Under the pieces are notes generated by a model. It was not told where the DNA came from. It saw nothing but the letters and a program-made list of their open reading frames with translations, and searched no databases. DNA of 51,843 nt from an uncultured Clostridia bacterium (GTDB taxonomy: Bacteria > Bacillota_A > Clostridia > Christensenellales > CAG-138). How positions within the stretch are numbered: the stretch's first letter is position 1; the number at the start of each line of letters is the position of its first letter. Shown here piece after piece: positions 1-7,811 of this stretch. The position numbers and the translations under genes were made by a program. The stretch covers positions 1 to 51,843 of the forward strand of contig CAMYWS010000001.1 of the NCBI GenBank assembly GCA_947302865.1, read 5' to 3'.

Positions 1-18
1 CATATTGTCACACAACGG

Positions 19-50
19 AAAAAGGAGTCGTCGCTTTGACGGCTCCTTTT
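19..50 (-). terminator. Rho-independent terminator of the DUF3798 ABC operon
   Basis: An outer arm at 20-27 (AAAAGGAG) pairs with 43-50. The stem continues inward through 28-32 / 38-42 with one G-U pair, leaving a five-base loop. Read on the minus strand the hairpin is followed by TTTTT. It lies just after the last gene of the operon (stop at 69), so it most likely ends that transcript. Confidence 0.85.
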
Positions 51-68
51 ACAATAGAATGATTCTCG

Positions 69-554
69 TCAGTTGCCCGGGGAGTCGATATCGCTGCTGA
101 AGCCGAAATCGTCTCCGGAGGGAAGTTCGTCATCGCCGTTGTCCTCCGGTTCCGGAGCGGAGATGAATTCCGTGAGGTATGCCTCCTCAGGGAGACCGGC
201 AAGATACGCCGGCAGATTGATGATGATATTGTCCATGGAATAGGGAAGCTTGATCCGAACGTCCTTCGTTTCCTCATTTCCGTCAATCGTCTGCTTAATA
301 CGAAGCGTAAGCTTCATATTCTGCCCGATGTTAACAGACATACCGCGTTCTGTCTTTCTCAGATCGGTTAGTTTTTTTCCGTCCTTCATGATTGTGATCT
401 GATAATCGGCGTTATAGGTTTGTCCGTTATACTCGATCGTTTTGTTGTCAAGGTAAACGGTATGCCCTCTGCCGACGACAAACATCAATGCGGCAATGAC
501 AAGAATCAGCAACAAAGCACCTACGCGGAAGAGAATTTTACTTGTCTTGTTCAT
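69..554 (-). CDS. DUF6672-like small membrane-anchored protein of a sugar-type ABC operon
   Basis: This 161-residue protein has one N-terminal membrane segment (about residues 8-28) and then an extracytoplasmic domain of about 90 residues. It ends in an acidic, low-complexity tail rich in Glu, Asp, Pro, Gly and Ser. The shape and position match the DUF6672 family, which occurs beside CUT2-type ABC permeases; that assignment is from memory of the family, not a search. The ATG overlaps the stop of the upstream permease as ATGA, and GGAGGAGG precedes it, so translation is probably coupled. The role is unknown; an accessory to the transporter on the outer face of the membrane is the simplest inference. 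Confidence 0.7.
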   Translation of the reverse strand: MNKTSKILFRVGALLLILVIAALMFVVGRGHTVYLDNKTIEYNGQTYNADYQITIMKDGKKLTDLRKTERGMSVNIGQNMKLTLRIKQTIDGNEETKDVRIKLPYSMDNIIINLPAYLAGLPEEAYLTEFISAPEPEDNGDDELPSGDDFGFSSDIDSPGN

Positions 555-1678
555 TTGGATTCCTCCTCCATCTGCTCCTGCTGAAGCTGCTGTCCCATCT
601 GACTCTTTTGTCTGCGTTTTTTCACCTCATACATGATGAGGGCAACGGTAATAACGCCGTATGAGATGAATACACGGAAATACTCGCCGATCATGGAGTC
701 TCCGGTGATCTTGGCGCCGACGGTGGGAGCAAGGATGAACATGAGATGGAACAGTGTCACGCCCAGGAACACGTTTCCGATGGATGCTTTCTCAACGGAA
801 GCGCCGCCCACAAGCAGCGCGGCGATGCAGAACATGCCGATCTGCGAATGAGAGGAATAGGTCGCGATATTGCCCATGTTCTGAAGATACAGGATCATGC
901 CGAACCCGGCAAGTACCGTAGACATGACGATTGAGATGATGCGCGTCCGGTCAACATTGATGCCTGCATCACGGGCGACCTCAAGATCCTGACCGACTGC
1001 GCGCATATCCTGTCCGAGTTTGGTTTTGCGGAACCAGACAATGAACAGGCACAGCGCTGCTATGATCAAAAGCGTGAGAACCGGGATCCGTACGCCGCCG
1101 ATGTTGATCGCAAGCAGGTTGTCGATACACTGACGCATGTTCAGCAAGCTAACGGTGTTGCGAATACCGTAGCCGCGCGGAAGCTTGATGGCAGTATGCT
1201 TGATCGGGATGATCGGTCCCATCATATACAGCACCACCAGCTGATAGATACCGTTCATAAAGAAGCTGATGATGTAGCTGGTGATCATTTCACGTCCCTT
1301 GGCTTTGTTGAGCAACGTGCCGCACAATAGTCCCAACAGGGCAGAGATGGGAATCGAAACGATCATGGCAAGGACCACACCGGGAATCCCCCAGATCTGC
1401 CAGTCAGCAGTAAGGATGAGCGCGATCTCGCCGGCCATTGCACCGAGCGTCATACCGAAATTCAATCCCATGCCTGCCATAATGGGGATCAGCAGGCTCA
1501 AAATCAGGAAGGAGTTTCGCGCAATTCGGGTAACCATCTCATTGAGCAGATAGCTGCCGGAGAATCCGGATACGGGAATACATACGGCGCAGATAATAAT
1601 GAACATCAGCGGAACCGTGTTATTCCGCAACAGTTTGATGATCTTCGGGCCGAAGCCATTTTTTAGCTGAGTATTCAT
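551..1678 (-). CDS. CUT2-type ABC transporter permease (second of two)
   Basis: This is a 375-residue polytopic membrane protein of the BPD_transp_2 family (RbsC/XylH/BmpC-like), with roughly eight to ten hydrophobic segments. The C-terminal third carries the family pattern: an ARDAGIN stretch, an internal GFG-rich helix and a GGASV motif near residue 290. It ends in a Lys/Arg/Gln/Glu-rich cytoplasmic tail. The start overlaps the stop of the preceding permease by four bases (ATGA) behind a GGAGGCGA ribosome site. With the 1675-2745 product it would form the heterodimeric channel of the importer served by the ATPase at 2755-4347. Family is clear; substrate cannot be read from the sequence. Confidence 0.9.
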   Translation of the reverse strand: MNTQLKNGFGPKIIKLLRNNTVPLMFIIICAVCIPVSGFSGSYLLNEMVTRIARNSFLILSLLIPIMAGMGLNFGMTLGAMAGEIALILTADWQIWGIPGVVLAMIVSIPISALLGLLCGTLLNKAKGREMITSYIISFFMNGIYQLVVLYMMGPIIPIKHTAIKLPRGYGIRNTVSLLNMRQCIDNLLAINIGGVRIPVLTLLIIAALCLFIVWFRKTKLGQDMRAVGQDLEVARDAGINVDRTRIISIVMSTVLAGFGMILYLQNMGNIATYSSHSQIGMFCIAALLVGGASVEKASIGNVFLGVTLFHLMFILAPTVGAKITGDSMIGEYFRVFISYGVITVALIMYEVKKRRQKSQMGQQLQQEQMEEESK

Positions 1679-2745
1679 CTGGTCGCCTCCGTCTTTCTGG
1701 TCAATGCATAGAGGATCATGCCGTTGGATACGATGATTCGAATGACTTCACTCATATCCATATGGATCATGGAGTTCATGACCGTCGGCGTCATGGTTAC
1801 CATTCCTTGGAACAGGAAGGTACCGATGATCACATTGGTAATGGATGCTTTGTTCACGGAAGCGCCGCCGATCAGGATCGCTGAAACAGCAGGCAGTGCC
1901 AAATAAAACGGAGCCGTATACAGCTGGATGAACCCGAATCCCTGTTCATATACCAGGATGCCGACTGCGGCAAGCCAAGTGGAAATGATGACCGATAGAG
2001 AACGCATTCTGTTGATATTGATGCCGGCTGCCCGGGCGAACGCCGGATTGGATCCGACTGCCGTCATTGCCGTGCCGACCTTCGTGTGGAAGAAGGCCCA
2101 CATCAAAAGCGCAAGAACCGCAAACAGCAGCAGCGTTCCGGTCGGGATCTCCAGAGAACCGATTTTGATCTTCAGGAAATTGGCAAGAACCTTATCATAG
2201 AACCCTTCCAGAGAAATGGTCGTTCTCAATCCTTTTCCGGAAAGGCCCCAGACCATATTGGGCTTGTGGTACGGAAGCAGAAGCCATGCCATACACATAA
2301 AGGAAACCGAGGAGAAGCCCACATAGGTGGCGATCATCATTTCGCCGCCCTTGATCTTGTTGAGGAGCCATCCGTAGCCCCACCCAAGGATCAGTGCGAA
2401 GAAAGTTGCAATGAGGATCGCCATCAAAAAGCTCATTCCGCCGGTGAAGCCGAGCTCGATGGAAATGGTGCCTCCCAAAAGGCCCGCTATGACGCCGAGG
2501 GGCAAACCGAAATTCAGACCGCAGCCGGACTGAATCATGGGAACCATTGCCAGCACCATGATGGCGTTCCAGCTGAAGCGGTTGATGGTGTTTGTCAGCT
2601 GTGCGAAGAAATCGGCGCCGACAATAGGAGCCAGAATAAACAGCAGCAGCAAAAAGCCGGTGATGATGAGCCGCGGCAAGCCGAAGTTCTTTACAAGCTT
2701 TTTGAGCTTGTTATCTTTTTCAACAGCGATTGTTTTTTCTTTCAT
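1675..2745 (-). CDS. CUT2-type ABC transporter permease (first of two)
   Basis: This 356-residue BPD_transp_2 family permease has a charged Lys-rich N-terminus followed by multiple hydrophobic helices. It carries the same ARAAGIN and GGASVNKASITN motifs as its partner, so the two probably arose by duplication of an ancestral permease. The ribosome site GGAGG sits six bases before the ATG, and the gene starts only nine bases after the ATPase gene. Forms the membrane channel with the adjacent permease. Operon order (binding protein, ATPase, permease, permease) is typical of nucleoside and simple-sugar importers of the Bmp/Rbs class. Confidence 0.9.
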   Translation of the reverse strand: MKEKTIAVEKDNKLKKLVKNFGLPRLIITGFLLLLFILAPIVGADFFAQLTNTINRFSWNAIMVLAMVPMIQSGCGLNFGLPLGVIAGLLGGTISIELGFTGGMSFLMAILIATFFALILGWGYGWLLNKIKGGEMMIATYVGFSSVSFMCMAWLLLPYHKPNMVWGLSGKGLRTTISLEGFYDKVLANFLKIKIGSLEIPTGTLLLFAVLALLMWAFFHTKVGTAMTAVGSNPAFARAAGININRMRSLSVIISTWLAAVGILVYEQGFGFIQLYTAPFYLALPAVSAILIGGASVNKASITNVIIGTFLFQGMVTMTPTVMNSMIHMDMSEVIRIIVSNGMILYALTRKTEATR

Positions 2746-2754
2746 ACGTCCTCC

Positions 2755-4347
2755 TTACCTTACCTGGCTGACCATGAGCATGCCGAATTCTTCGGAAGCG
2801 GAGGAAGCGGGCAGGATGCCGGCGACCTTTCCGCCCGAAACGATGGCGATGCGGTCACAGGTCGCTCTGAGCTCTTCGAGCTCGGAGGAGATCATAACGA
2901 TAGTTACGCCTTTTTCGCGATTAAGACGCTTGAGCGCTTCAAGCACGAGCGCCTTTGCGCCGACGTCGATGCCGCGGGTGGGCTCCGAAACAAACAGGAA
3001 AGTCGGCTCCATGGCAAAGGCTTTCGCTAGGCAGACCTTCTGCTGGTTGCCGCCGGAGAGTTCCTTAGCCTTCTGTTTCGTACTGGTGCATTTAATCATC
3101 AGTTCGTCCACGTATTTCTGGGTCACAGCGTGAATGGCTTTCTCATCTCGCCATTTGATCAGACCGCCGAGATAGCGCTTCAGGAATTTATCCTGAATCT
3201 GCATGGCGGGGAACGCGATATTCCATTCCAACGTCTCATCCAACAGCAGTCCCACACCCCGCCGGTCCTCGGATACGAAAGAAATATTCGAGTCCAGGCA
3301 CTGACGCGGACTGTTAAGAGGCACATCCTTGCCCTTCAGCGTGACCGTTCCGCCGGCTTCATAAAGCCCCATAATGCCATTCGGAATGCCGAGCTTTCCC
3401 TGACCAGCCAGACCGCCGATGCCCAGAATCTCACCTTCTAGCACATCCAGGTTTACATTGCGGACGATTTCGCCGGGCATGTCCACCCACAGCTTACGAA
3501 TGGACATGATGACGTCTTTATTTTCATCCACCTTTTCCGTGGCAGAGACTGCATTCTCATCCACGTTGCGGCCGACCATGCAGCGCGTGATCTCCGGAAT
3601 ACTGGTTTCCTCGGGCTTTACTTCCTTGACAATGTACCCGTCGCGCATGACCATGATCTTGTTGCAGACAGCAAGGATCTCATGCAGCCGGTGCGTAATG
3701 AAGATAACGGCGATGCCGCGGCTCGACATGGCGCGAATGGATTCCAGAAGCGCATCGGCTTCTTTTTCGGTCAGAACCGCGGTGGGTTCATCGAGAATGA
3801 GCAGCTTCAGATGATCTTTGCTCAACTCGCGGGCGATTTCCGTAAACTGCTTATGACCGACGGGCATTTGATTGATGACCATGCCCGAATCGATCTGAAC
3901 GCCCATTTTTTCAATGGCCGTTTCGGAACGATTCTTCATTTCCGGTTTGTCCAGCGTGTTCAGGCGTTCACCGAAAATCTGGGAAATCACGTTGGTTTTC
4001 TTCGGTTCGCGGTTCAGAAGGATATTTTCGGTAGCGGTGAAGCCCGGGATCAAAGAGAACTCCTGATGGACCATGCCGATGCCTGCTGCCAGCGCATCGA
4101 AAGGCGTGTTGAACCGAACCGGGTCTCCGTTCAGAAGGATCTCTCCCTCGAAGCCGCCGGTGTCGCGGATCACGCCCATGCCGAACAGTATCTTCATCAG
4201 GGTACTTTTGCCGGCGCCGTTTTCACCGACCAAACCCAAAACCTCACCCTCATTAAGCGTCAGGTTGATGTCCGTTAAGACCTGATTGCCGAAGAAGTCC
4301 TTTTTAATGTTGCGCATCTCCAATAAGGGAGTGTTCGATTTTTCCAT
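2755..4347 (-). CDS. CUT2-type sugar/nucleoside ABC transporter ATPase with two nucleotide-binding domains
   Basis: The 530-residue cytoplasmic ATPase has two ABC cassettes in tandem, like RbsA/MglA. The first cassette has a canonical Walker A (GENGAGKST, residues 41-49), an ILDEPTAVL Walker B region and an FITHRLHE switch. The second has a degenerate Walker A (GGLAGQGK) with an intact LSGGNQQKV signature. Its Walker B reads FVSEPTRGID, with Ser where the metal-binding Asp is expected, so the second site is probably impaired, as is common in this family. It powers the two permeases downstream. A terminator-like hairpin lies between it and the binding-protein gene, so it is probably made at a lower level than the binding protein. 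Confidence 0.92.
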   Translation of the reverse strand: MEKSNTPLLEMRNIKKDFFGNQVLTDINLTLNEGEVLGLVGENGAGKSTLMKILFGMGVIRDTGGFEGEILLNGDPVRFNTPFDALAAGIGMVHQEFSLIPGFTATENILLNREPKKTNVISQIFGERLNTLDKPEMKNRSETAIEKMGVQIDSGMVINQMPVGHKQFTEIARELSKDHLKLLILDEPTAVLTEKEADALLESIRAMSSRGIAVIFITHRLHEILAVCNKIMVMRDGYIVKEVKPEETSIPEITRCMVGRNVDENAVSATEKVDENKDVIMSIRKLWVDMPGEIVRNVNLDVLEGEILGIGGLAGQGKLGIPNGIMGLYEAGGTVTLKGKDVPLNSPRQCLDSNISFVSEDRRGVGLLLDETLEWNIAFPAMQIQDKFLKRYLGGLIKWRDEKAIHAVTQKYVDELMIKCTSTKQKAKELSGGNQQKVCLAKAFAMEPTFLFVSEPTRGIDVGAKALVLEALKRLNREKGVTIVMISSELEELRATCDRIAIVSGGKVAGILPASSASEEFGMLMVSQVR

Positions 4348-4378
4348 ATTCCTTACAGGCCCTCTTCCTTAAAAAATT

Positions 4379-4401
4379 GGGGGAGGATTGGGACCTCCCC
4401 C
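4379..4401 (-). terminator. Internal terminator/attenuator between binding-protein and ATPase genes
   Basis: A perfect eight-pair G/C-rich stem (4379-4386 with 4394-4401, seven-base loop) is followed on the minus strand by AATTTTTT. It sits 22 bases past the stop of the binding-protein gene and before the ATPase start. With no other promoter evident, partial read-through would give abundant binding protein and less transporter core. Confidence 0.75.
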
Positions 4402-4423
4402 GGTGTTGCTTTACAAGATAAGC

Positions 4424-5614
4424 TTATTTGATGGTGAAGTATTTCTCGGGAACTTCGATCTTGGTGGATCCCATGTATTTGCCGGGATTACCCATGATAT
4501 AGGTATCCTGATATACCAGGAACACGTTGCCGGATTTCACGCCGGTTTCCGCATTGGTGTACTGCGAGCCGTTCCACTCAGCCTTCGGAGAGAACTCCTG
4601 ATATGCTTTTGCGATATCTTCCATATTCAGCAGTTTGCTCTTGCCCTCGAGGACGTTCATGGCATGCTGTGCAAGACCTGCGGAAACAGTATAGCCGTAG
4701 GAGTACGCCCAGGTGCCGAAACGGCCTGCGCCGCCCTTCTCGCAAACAGACTTCTCAACCTTGGCAAGGATCTTCTCAAAGTCGCCTGCTTCTGCGGTCA
4801 GATCGATGCCCAATGCGCCCGGATAACCCATGAGCGGAGAAGGAAGGTCCGCTTCAATGAAGTAGCCGCCGTAGGTCAGAAGCTGTTTGAGCAACGGTTC
4901 GGTGTGTGCGTCGTTGGTGCAGAAATACGCAGCGTTTTGGCCGTACTTCTCAACCCACTCAGGCACCTTTTCAAGGATGTAAGCCTGTGCACCGGTAACG
5001 CCGACGTCAGACGTGGGGTCAGGTGCGGTCTCCAGCACGAACTGCATGCCGAATTCTTCGCAGGCAGCTCTCATGATCGCCACACGGCGGCTCATGGTCT
5101 CATAGGACATATGACGCGGGAAGGAGATGTGCACGAACGTGTCGCAGCCGAGTTCATGCGCGGTGCGGATAATCAGATATCCGCGAGCGACAAAGTCGTT
5201 GTTGCAGACCAGATCCGCTGCGCTGCCGATCTCGGGAAGGTCCTCATGCGCTTCACCTGCAATGCAGATGATGTCGGGACGGGTTTCCTTGATCCGGCGG
5301 AATGCTTCCGTGGTGCCCGGAACTGCCTGATTGACGATGATCGCCTTCATCTTGGGATCTGCCGAGAGGTTCACAATGTTCTGGATCGTGGTTTCCAGCT
5401 CTTCGGGGAAGTTGTCGGGATAGATTGCCAGAATGACGCGATCCTCACCGTACTTTGCCTGGAAGGCTTCCGCGCCGCGGCGGTCATCCTCGGACTGGGA
5501 AACGGAACCGGTGACGATACCGATGTGGAAATCGTTGTCGTCCGTCTTCTTTTCGCATGCCACGAAAGGCACGGCCAGCAAGAGTACCAACAGGACACAA
5601 ATCAGTTTCTTCAT
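4424..5614 (-). CDS. DUF3798 substrate-binding lipoprotein of the ABC importer
   Basis: A 396-residue protein with a lipoprotein signal peptide: MKK, a hydrophobic core, and a candidate lipidated Cys20 after FVA. The mature part follows the DUF3798 family, which has a periplasmic-binding-protein fold. Recognisable stretches are the IGIVTGSVSQSEDD start, DNFPEEL, VNQAVPGTT and SFPRHMSYE. The ATG at 5614 was chosen because a perfect GGAGG lies seven bases before it and the signal peptide begins there; a longer in-frame reading to 5770 would run through the promoter. It is first in the operon and is expected to deliver an unknown ligand to the permeases at 551-2745. Confidence 0.88.
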   Translation of the reverse strand: MKKLICVLLVLLLAVPFVACEKKTDDNDFHIGIVTGSVSQSEDDRRGAEAFQAKYGEDRVILAIYPDNFPEELETTIQNIVNLSADPKMKAIIVNQAVPGTTEAFRRIKETRPDIICIAGEAHEDLPEIGSAADLVCNNDFVARGYLIIRTAHELGCDTFVHISFPRHMSYETMSRRVAIMRAACEEFGMQFVLETAPDPTSDVGVTGAQAYILEKVPEWVEKYGQNAAYFCTNDAHTEPLLKQLLTYGGYFIEADLPSPLMGYPGALGIDLTAEAGDFEKILAKVEKSVCEKGGAGRFGTWAYSYGYTVSAGLAQHAMNVLEGKSKLLNMEDIAKAYQEFSPKAEWNGSQYTNAETGVKSGNVFLVYQDTYIMGNPGKYMGSTKIEVPEKYFTIK

Positions 5615-5650
5615 TTCTTTACCTCCATTTTGTATTTGGTGTACAGTATA

Positions 5651-5679
5651 AGTATACAAAATTACAAATAAAAAGTCAA
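5651..5679 (-). promoter_or_regulatory. Sigma-A promoter of the DUF3798 ABC operon
   Basis: On the minus strand TTGACT (5674-5679) and TATACT (5651-5656) are separated by exactly 17 bases, giving 5/6 matches to each consensus hexamer. The predicted transcript start is near 5644, about 30 bases before the ATG. Confidence 0.82.
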
Positions 5680-5768
5680 GCGTGTGCATTGCTTTCACAA
5701 ATTCGTTCAAACACATCGCCATGAATCGGCAGAAAACCTGCGAACTGAATAAACGAACAATGCCGATC

Positions 5769-5861
5769 AAGGAAATCAGCGGTATAATCGCAGTTCTCTG
5801 CCCAGTAAAAACGGAAAGTTTTCATCTGTGTACTTCATAAAAATCTCCCCTGCAACCACTG
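5769..5861. repeat. Dispersed intergenic repeat, copy A
   Basis: One of six related ~90-bp segments (see also 8887, 16945, 22051, 30308, 46547). It shares the GGAAATCA start, the TCTCTGCCCAG core and the ATCTCCCC(T)GCA end. On the minus strand it reads in one frame KYTDENFPFLLGRELRLYR then TGA. This copy alone has an ATG (AAG next) preceded by GGGGAG. The left flank has ATCGGCA/TGCCGAT arms; the right flank has a long hairpin. Confidence 0.7.
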
Positions 5862-5900
5862 CGAGTGTTCATAACGGACGTTATAAACACTCGCTTTTTA
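5862..5900 (+). terminator. Hairpin with T-tail downstream of repeat copy A
   Basis: Arms CGAGTGTTCATAACG and CGTTATAAACACTCG pair over 15 positions with one mismatch and a two-base centre. CTTTTTAT follows on the plus strand. No plus-strand gene lies upstream, so if it terminates anything it would be a transcript of the repeat itself. Confidence 0.5.
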
Positions 5901-5928
5901 TCAAATCCGTTATCGCCACCGGCACCAC

Positions 5929-5955
5929 AAAAAGTCCCTGATTCAGGGACTTTTT
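5929..5955. terminator. Bidirectional terminator after the Fe-S/FMN membrane protein gene
   Basis: AAAAAGTCCCTGA at 5929-5941 and its exact complement at 5943-5955 form a near-perfect palindrome with A- and T-runs on both sides. It lies 14 bases beyond the stop of the minus-strand gene at 5970, which it most likely terminates. Confidence 0.85.
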
Positions 5956-5969
5956 CACTATTTTGCCCT

Positions 5970-7796
5970 TCAGTGTCTTCCCTGACGGTTATTAGATGTG
6001 TTCGGGTTGGTGAAGGAAAGATCCAGCGCGTCGGCGACGGCTTCCAGAATCCCGTTCGAGGAGAACGTCGCGCCGCTGACGGTGTTGACGCGCAGGGACT
6101 GGTTGTTGAGGATCGCTTCGATCATCGAATCCGCTGCGCGGGAAAAGTAGCGTTCATCATCCCGATAGGAAAGGATCGTGATGTCGGTGATCCTGCCGCT
6201 TTCGACGGTGACGGAAACCTCCGTTTCGCCGCGGAGGCCGCTGCCCTTTCCGGTATAGGTACCGTCTGCGACGGTGATCGGCTGTTCCGTCGTTTCGGTC
6301 GTTTCCTGCGGAAGCGTTTCCGGGTCAATCGTCAGAGTCCCCTGCTCCGGTTCTCCGCTTTGATCCCGGTCTCTTCCGCCGTTTCGATTTTGATCCGCAT
6401 TTCCGGGATTGCCGCCGTTTTTTGTCCTGTGCTTATGCCCGCCACGACCGCCTGTTCCGTTTTCAGAGGCGCTGCGATCGCCGTGCTGTCTTTCTCCGTT
6501 CTGCGAATCGCCGTTCGGCTGCATGGTGAAGCCCTCACCCTCGCGCTGCTTCATACCTTGTGATCTGTTCTGCTCGGCGCTCTCTGACTGCTCTGCGACC
6601 GCGTCCTTGATCTCGACAAGCTGCAGCGCGTCCGCAACCGATTCCATGATACCGTAGGAGGAGAACGTCGCGCCGCTGACCGCGTTGACCTGCGGCGTCT
6701 GCGAAGACAGAATCGCGCCGATAACGCCGGACTGCGCGCGGCTGAAATAATCCGAATCGTCGCGATAGGAAAGGATCGTGATATCCGTGATCATGCCGTT
6801 CTGCACGGTCACCTTGGATGTGACGTCGCCGCGGAAGCCCGTGCCGCTGCCGGTATAGACGCCGTCCGCATAACGTCCCTGCGCTTGCGCAACGTCTGCC
6901 GAAGCGACCGCCTCCGTCGTGCTGCTCTGAACCGGGATCATGCGGCTGACGCCGAGCGCACCGCACAAAACGAGCGCGGAAGCCGTTCCCGCAATTGCGG
7001 GATGCGGATTTGCTGTGAGCGCTTCCGGCGCGCACACGCCCATGCAGCGCATACAGTCGATGCATTCGCCGCTTGTGACATGATCGTTCTCATGCACGGT
7101 CACGCCCATGGCACAGGTGCGGGAGCATTTCACGCAGCCGCTGCAGGCAGACGCCTTCCGGCGGATGTGGAACAGCCGTCCCTTGGACGCCGGTGTGAAC
7201 AGTGCGCCGAGCGGGCAGAGATAGCGGCAGAAGAACCGCTCGACAAAGAACGAAGCGATCAGGATCGCGACAAGGATCGCAAAGCCGACGGTCGGGATTG
7301 CGGAAAGCATGACGCTGCCGTTTCCTGAAATGAGCATGCCGAACACGCCCCACGGGGAGAACGAGCTGTCAACCGGAAGCTGCAGTACCCACACAAAGAG
7401 CACGATCGCGAACAGAACCGCATATTTCAGGAACTTCAGAATGCGATCCATCTTTTCGGGAATTCGTTTTTTGCGCGGAATGATCTTACGGGAAGCAAGC
7501 GCAACAAGCTCCTGCATTGCGCCGAACGAGCAGAGATACCCGCAGAAGAAGCGTCCCCACAGTGCCGTGACCGCAAAAAGAATCAGAAGCGTCACAAGCC
7601 CCGGCGCCTGTGCCGAGAACGAGAACGTCCCTTGGATCAGAGAAACGACCAGATCCCTGATCGCATGGAACACGGTCAGAAACAGACCGGGAAACAGGAA
7701 GAACGCGCCGAGCTGGATCACATGGCGCAGAATCTGCGTGATCGAAAATCGTTTGCCGTTTTTCAGAACGATCGATCCTTTTTCATACTGGAACAT
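5970..7796 (-). CDS. NapH/NosR-like membrane 4Fe-4S protein with two FMN-binding domains
   Basis: The protein has 608 residues. The first ~285 hold five or so membrane segments with the paired motifs CGYLCSFGA and CRYLCPLGA of the NapH/NosR/RdxA group. Two [4Fe-4S] ferredoxin sites follow (CSGCVKCSRTC and CIDCMRCMGVC, about residues 215-260). Then comes an FMN_bind domain (about 310-395), a hydrophilic Gly/Asn/Arg/Gln-rich linker, and a second FMN_bind domain (about 515-600). Each FMN domain has the SGATFSS motif, whose Thr is the covalent flavin site in this family. The ApbE gene directly upstream (15-bp gap) would attach the FMN. Inference: it carries electrons across the membrane from a cytoplasmic donor to flavins on the outer face. 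The final acceptor is unknown. Confidence 0.88.
   Translation of the reverse strand: MFQYEKGSIVLKNGKRFSITQILRHVIQLGAFFLFPGLFLTVFHAIRDLVVSLIQGTFSFSAQAPGLVTLLILFAVTALWGRFFCGYLCSFGAMQELVALASRKIIPRKKRIPEKMDRILKFLKYAVLFAIVLFVWVLQLPVDSSFSPWGVFGMLISGNGSVMLSAIPTVGFAILVAILIASFFVERFFCRYLCPLGALFTPASKGRLFHIRRKASACSGCVKCSRTCAMGVTVHENDHVTSGECIDCMRCMGVCAPEALTANPHPAIAGTASALVLCGALGVSRMIPVQSSTTEAVASADVAQAQGRYADGVYTGSGTGFRGDVTSKVTVQNGMITDITILSYRDDSDYFSRAQSGVIGAILSSQTPQVNAVSGATFSSYGIMESVADALQLVEIKDAVAEQSESAEQNRSQGMKQREGEGFTMQPNGDSQNGERQHGDRSASENGTGGRGGHKHRTKNGGNPGNADQNRNGGRDRDQSGEPEQGTLTIDPETLPQETTETTEQPITVADGTYTGKGSGLRGETEVSVTVESGRITDITILSYRDDERYFSRAADSMIEAILNNQSLRVNTVSGATFSSNGILEAVADALDLSFTNPNTSNNRQGRH
6020..6280 (-). 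repeat. Internal tandem-domain duplication, distal FMN-binding copy
   Basis: Encodes the C-terminal FMN-binding domain. It aligns without gaps to 6620-6880 at an offset of exactly 600 bases. Twenty-base stretches are identical, for example at 6061-6080 versus 6661-6680, and 6163-6180 versus 6763-6780 match throughout. The conservation at silent positions points to a recent duplication. Confidence 0.85.
6620..6880 (-). repeat. Internal tandem-domain duplication, proximal FMN-binding copy
   Basis: Partner of 6020-6280, encoding the first FMN-binding domain of the same protein. The two copies are separated by a low-complexity linker, so each gene product should carry two covalent flavins. Confidence 0.85.
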
Positions 7797-7811
7797 AATG
7801 GTTTTCCTTTC

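Noticed and set aside
5688..5701. TGAAAGCAATGCAC (minus strand) as a cre site upstream of the DUF3798 operon
   Set aside because: It lacks the central CG and the closing C of the consensus, and it lies upstream of the -35.
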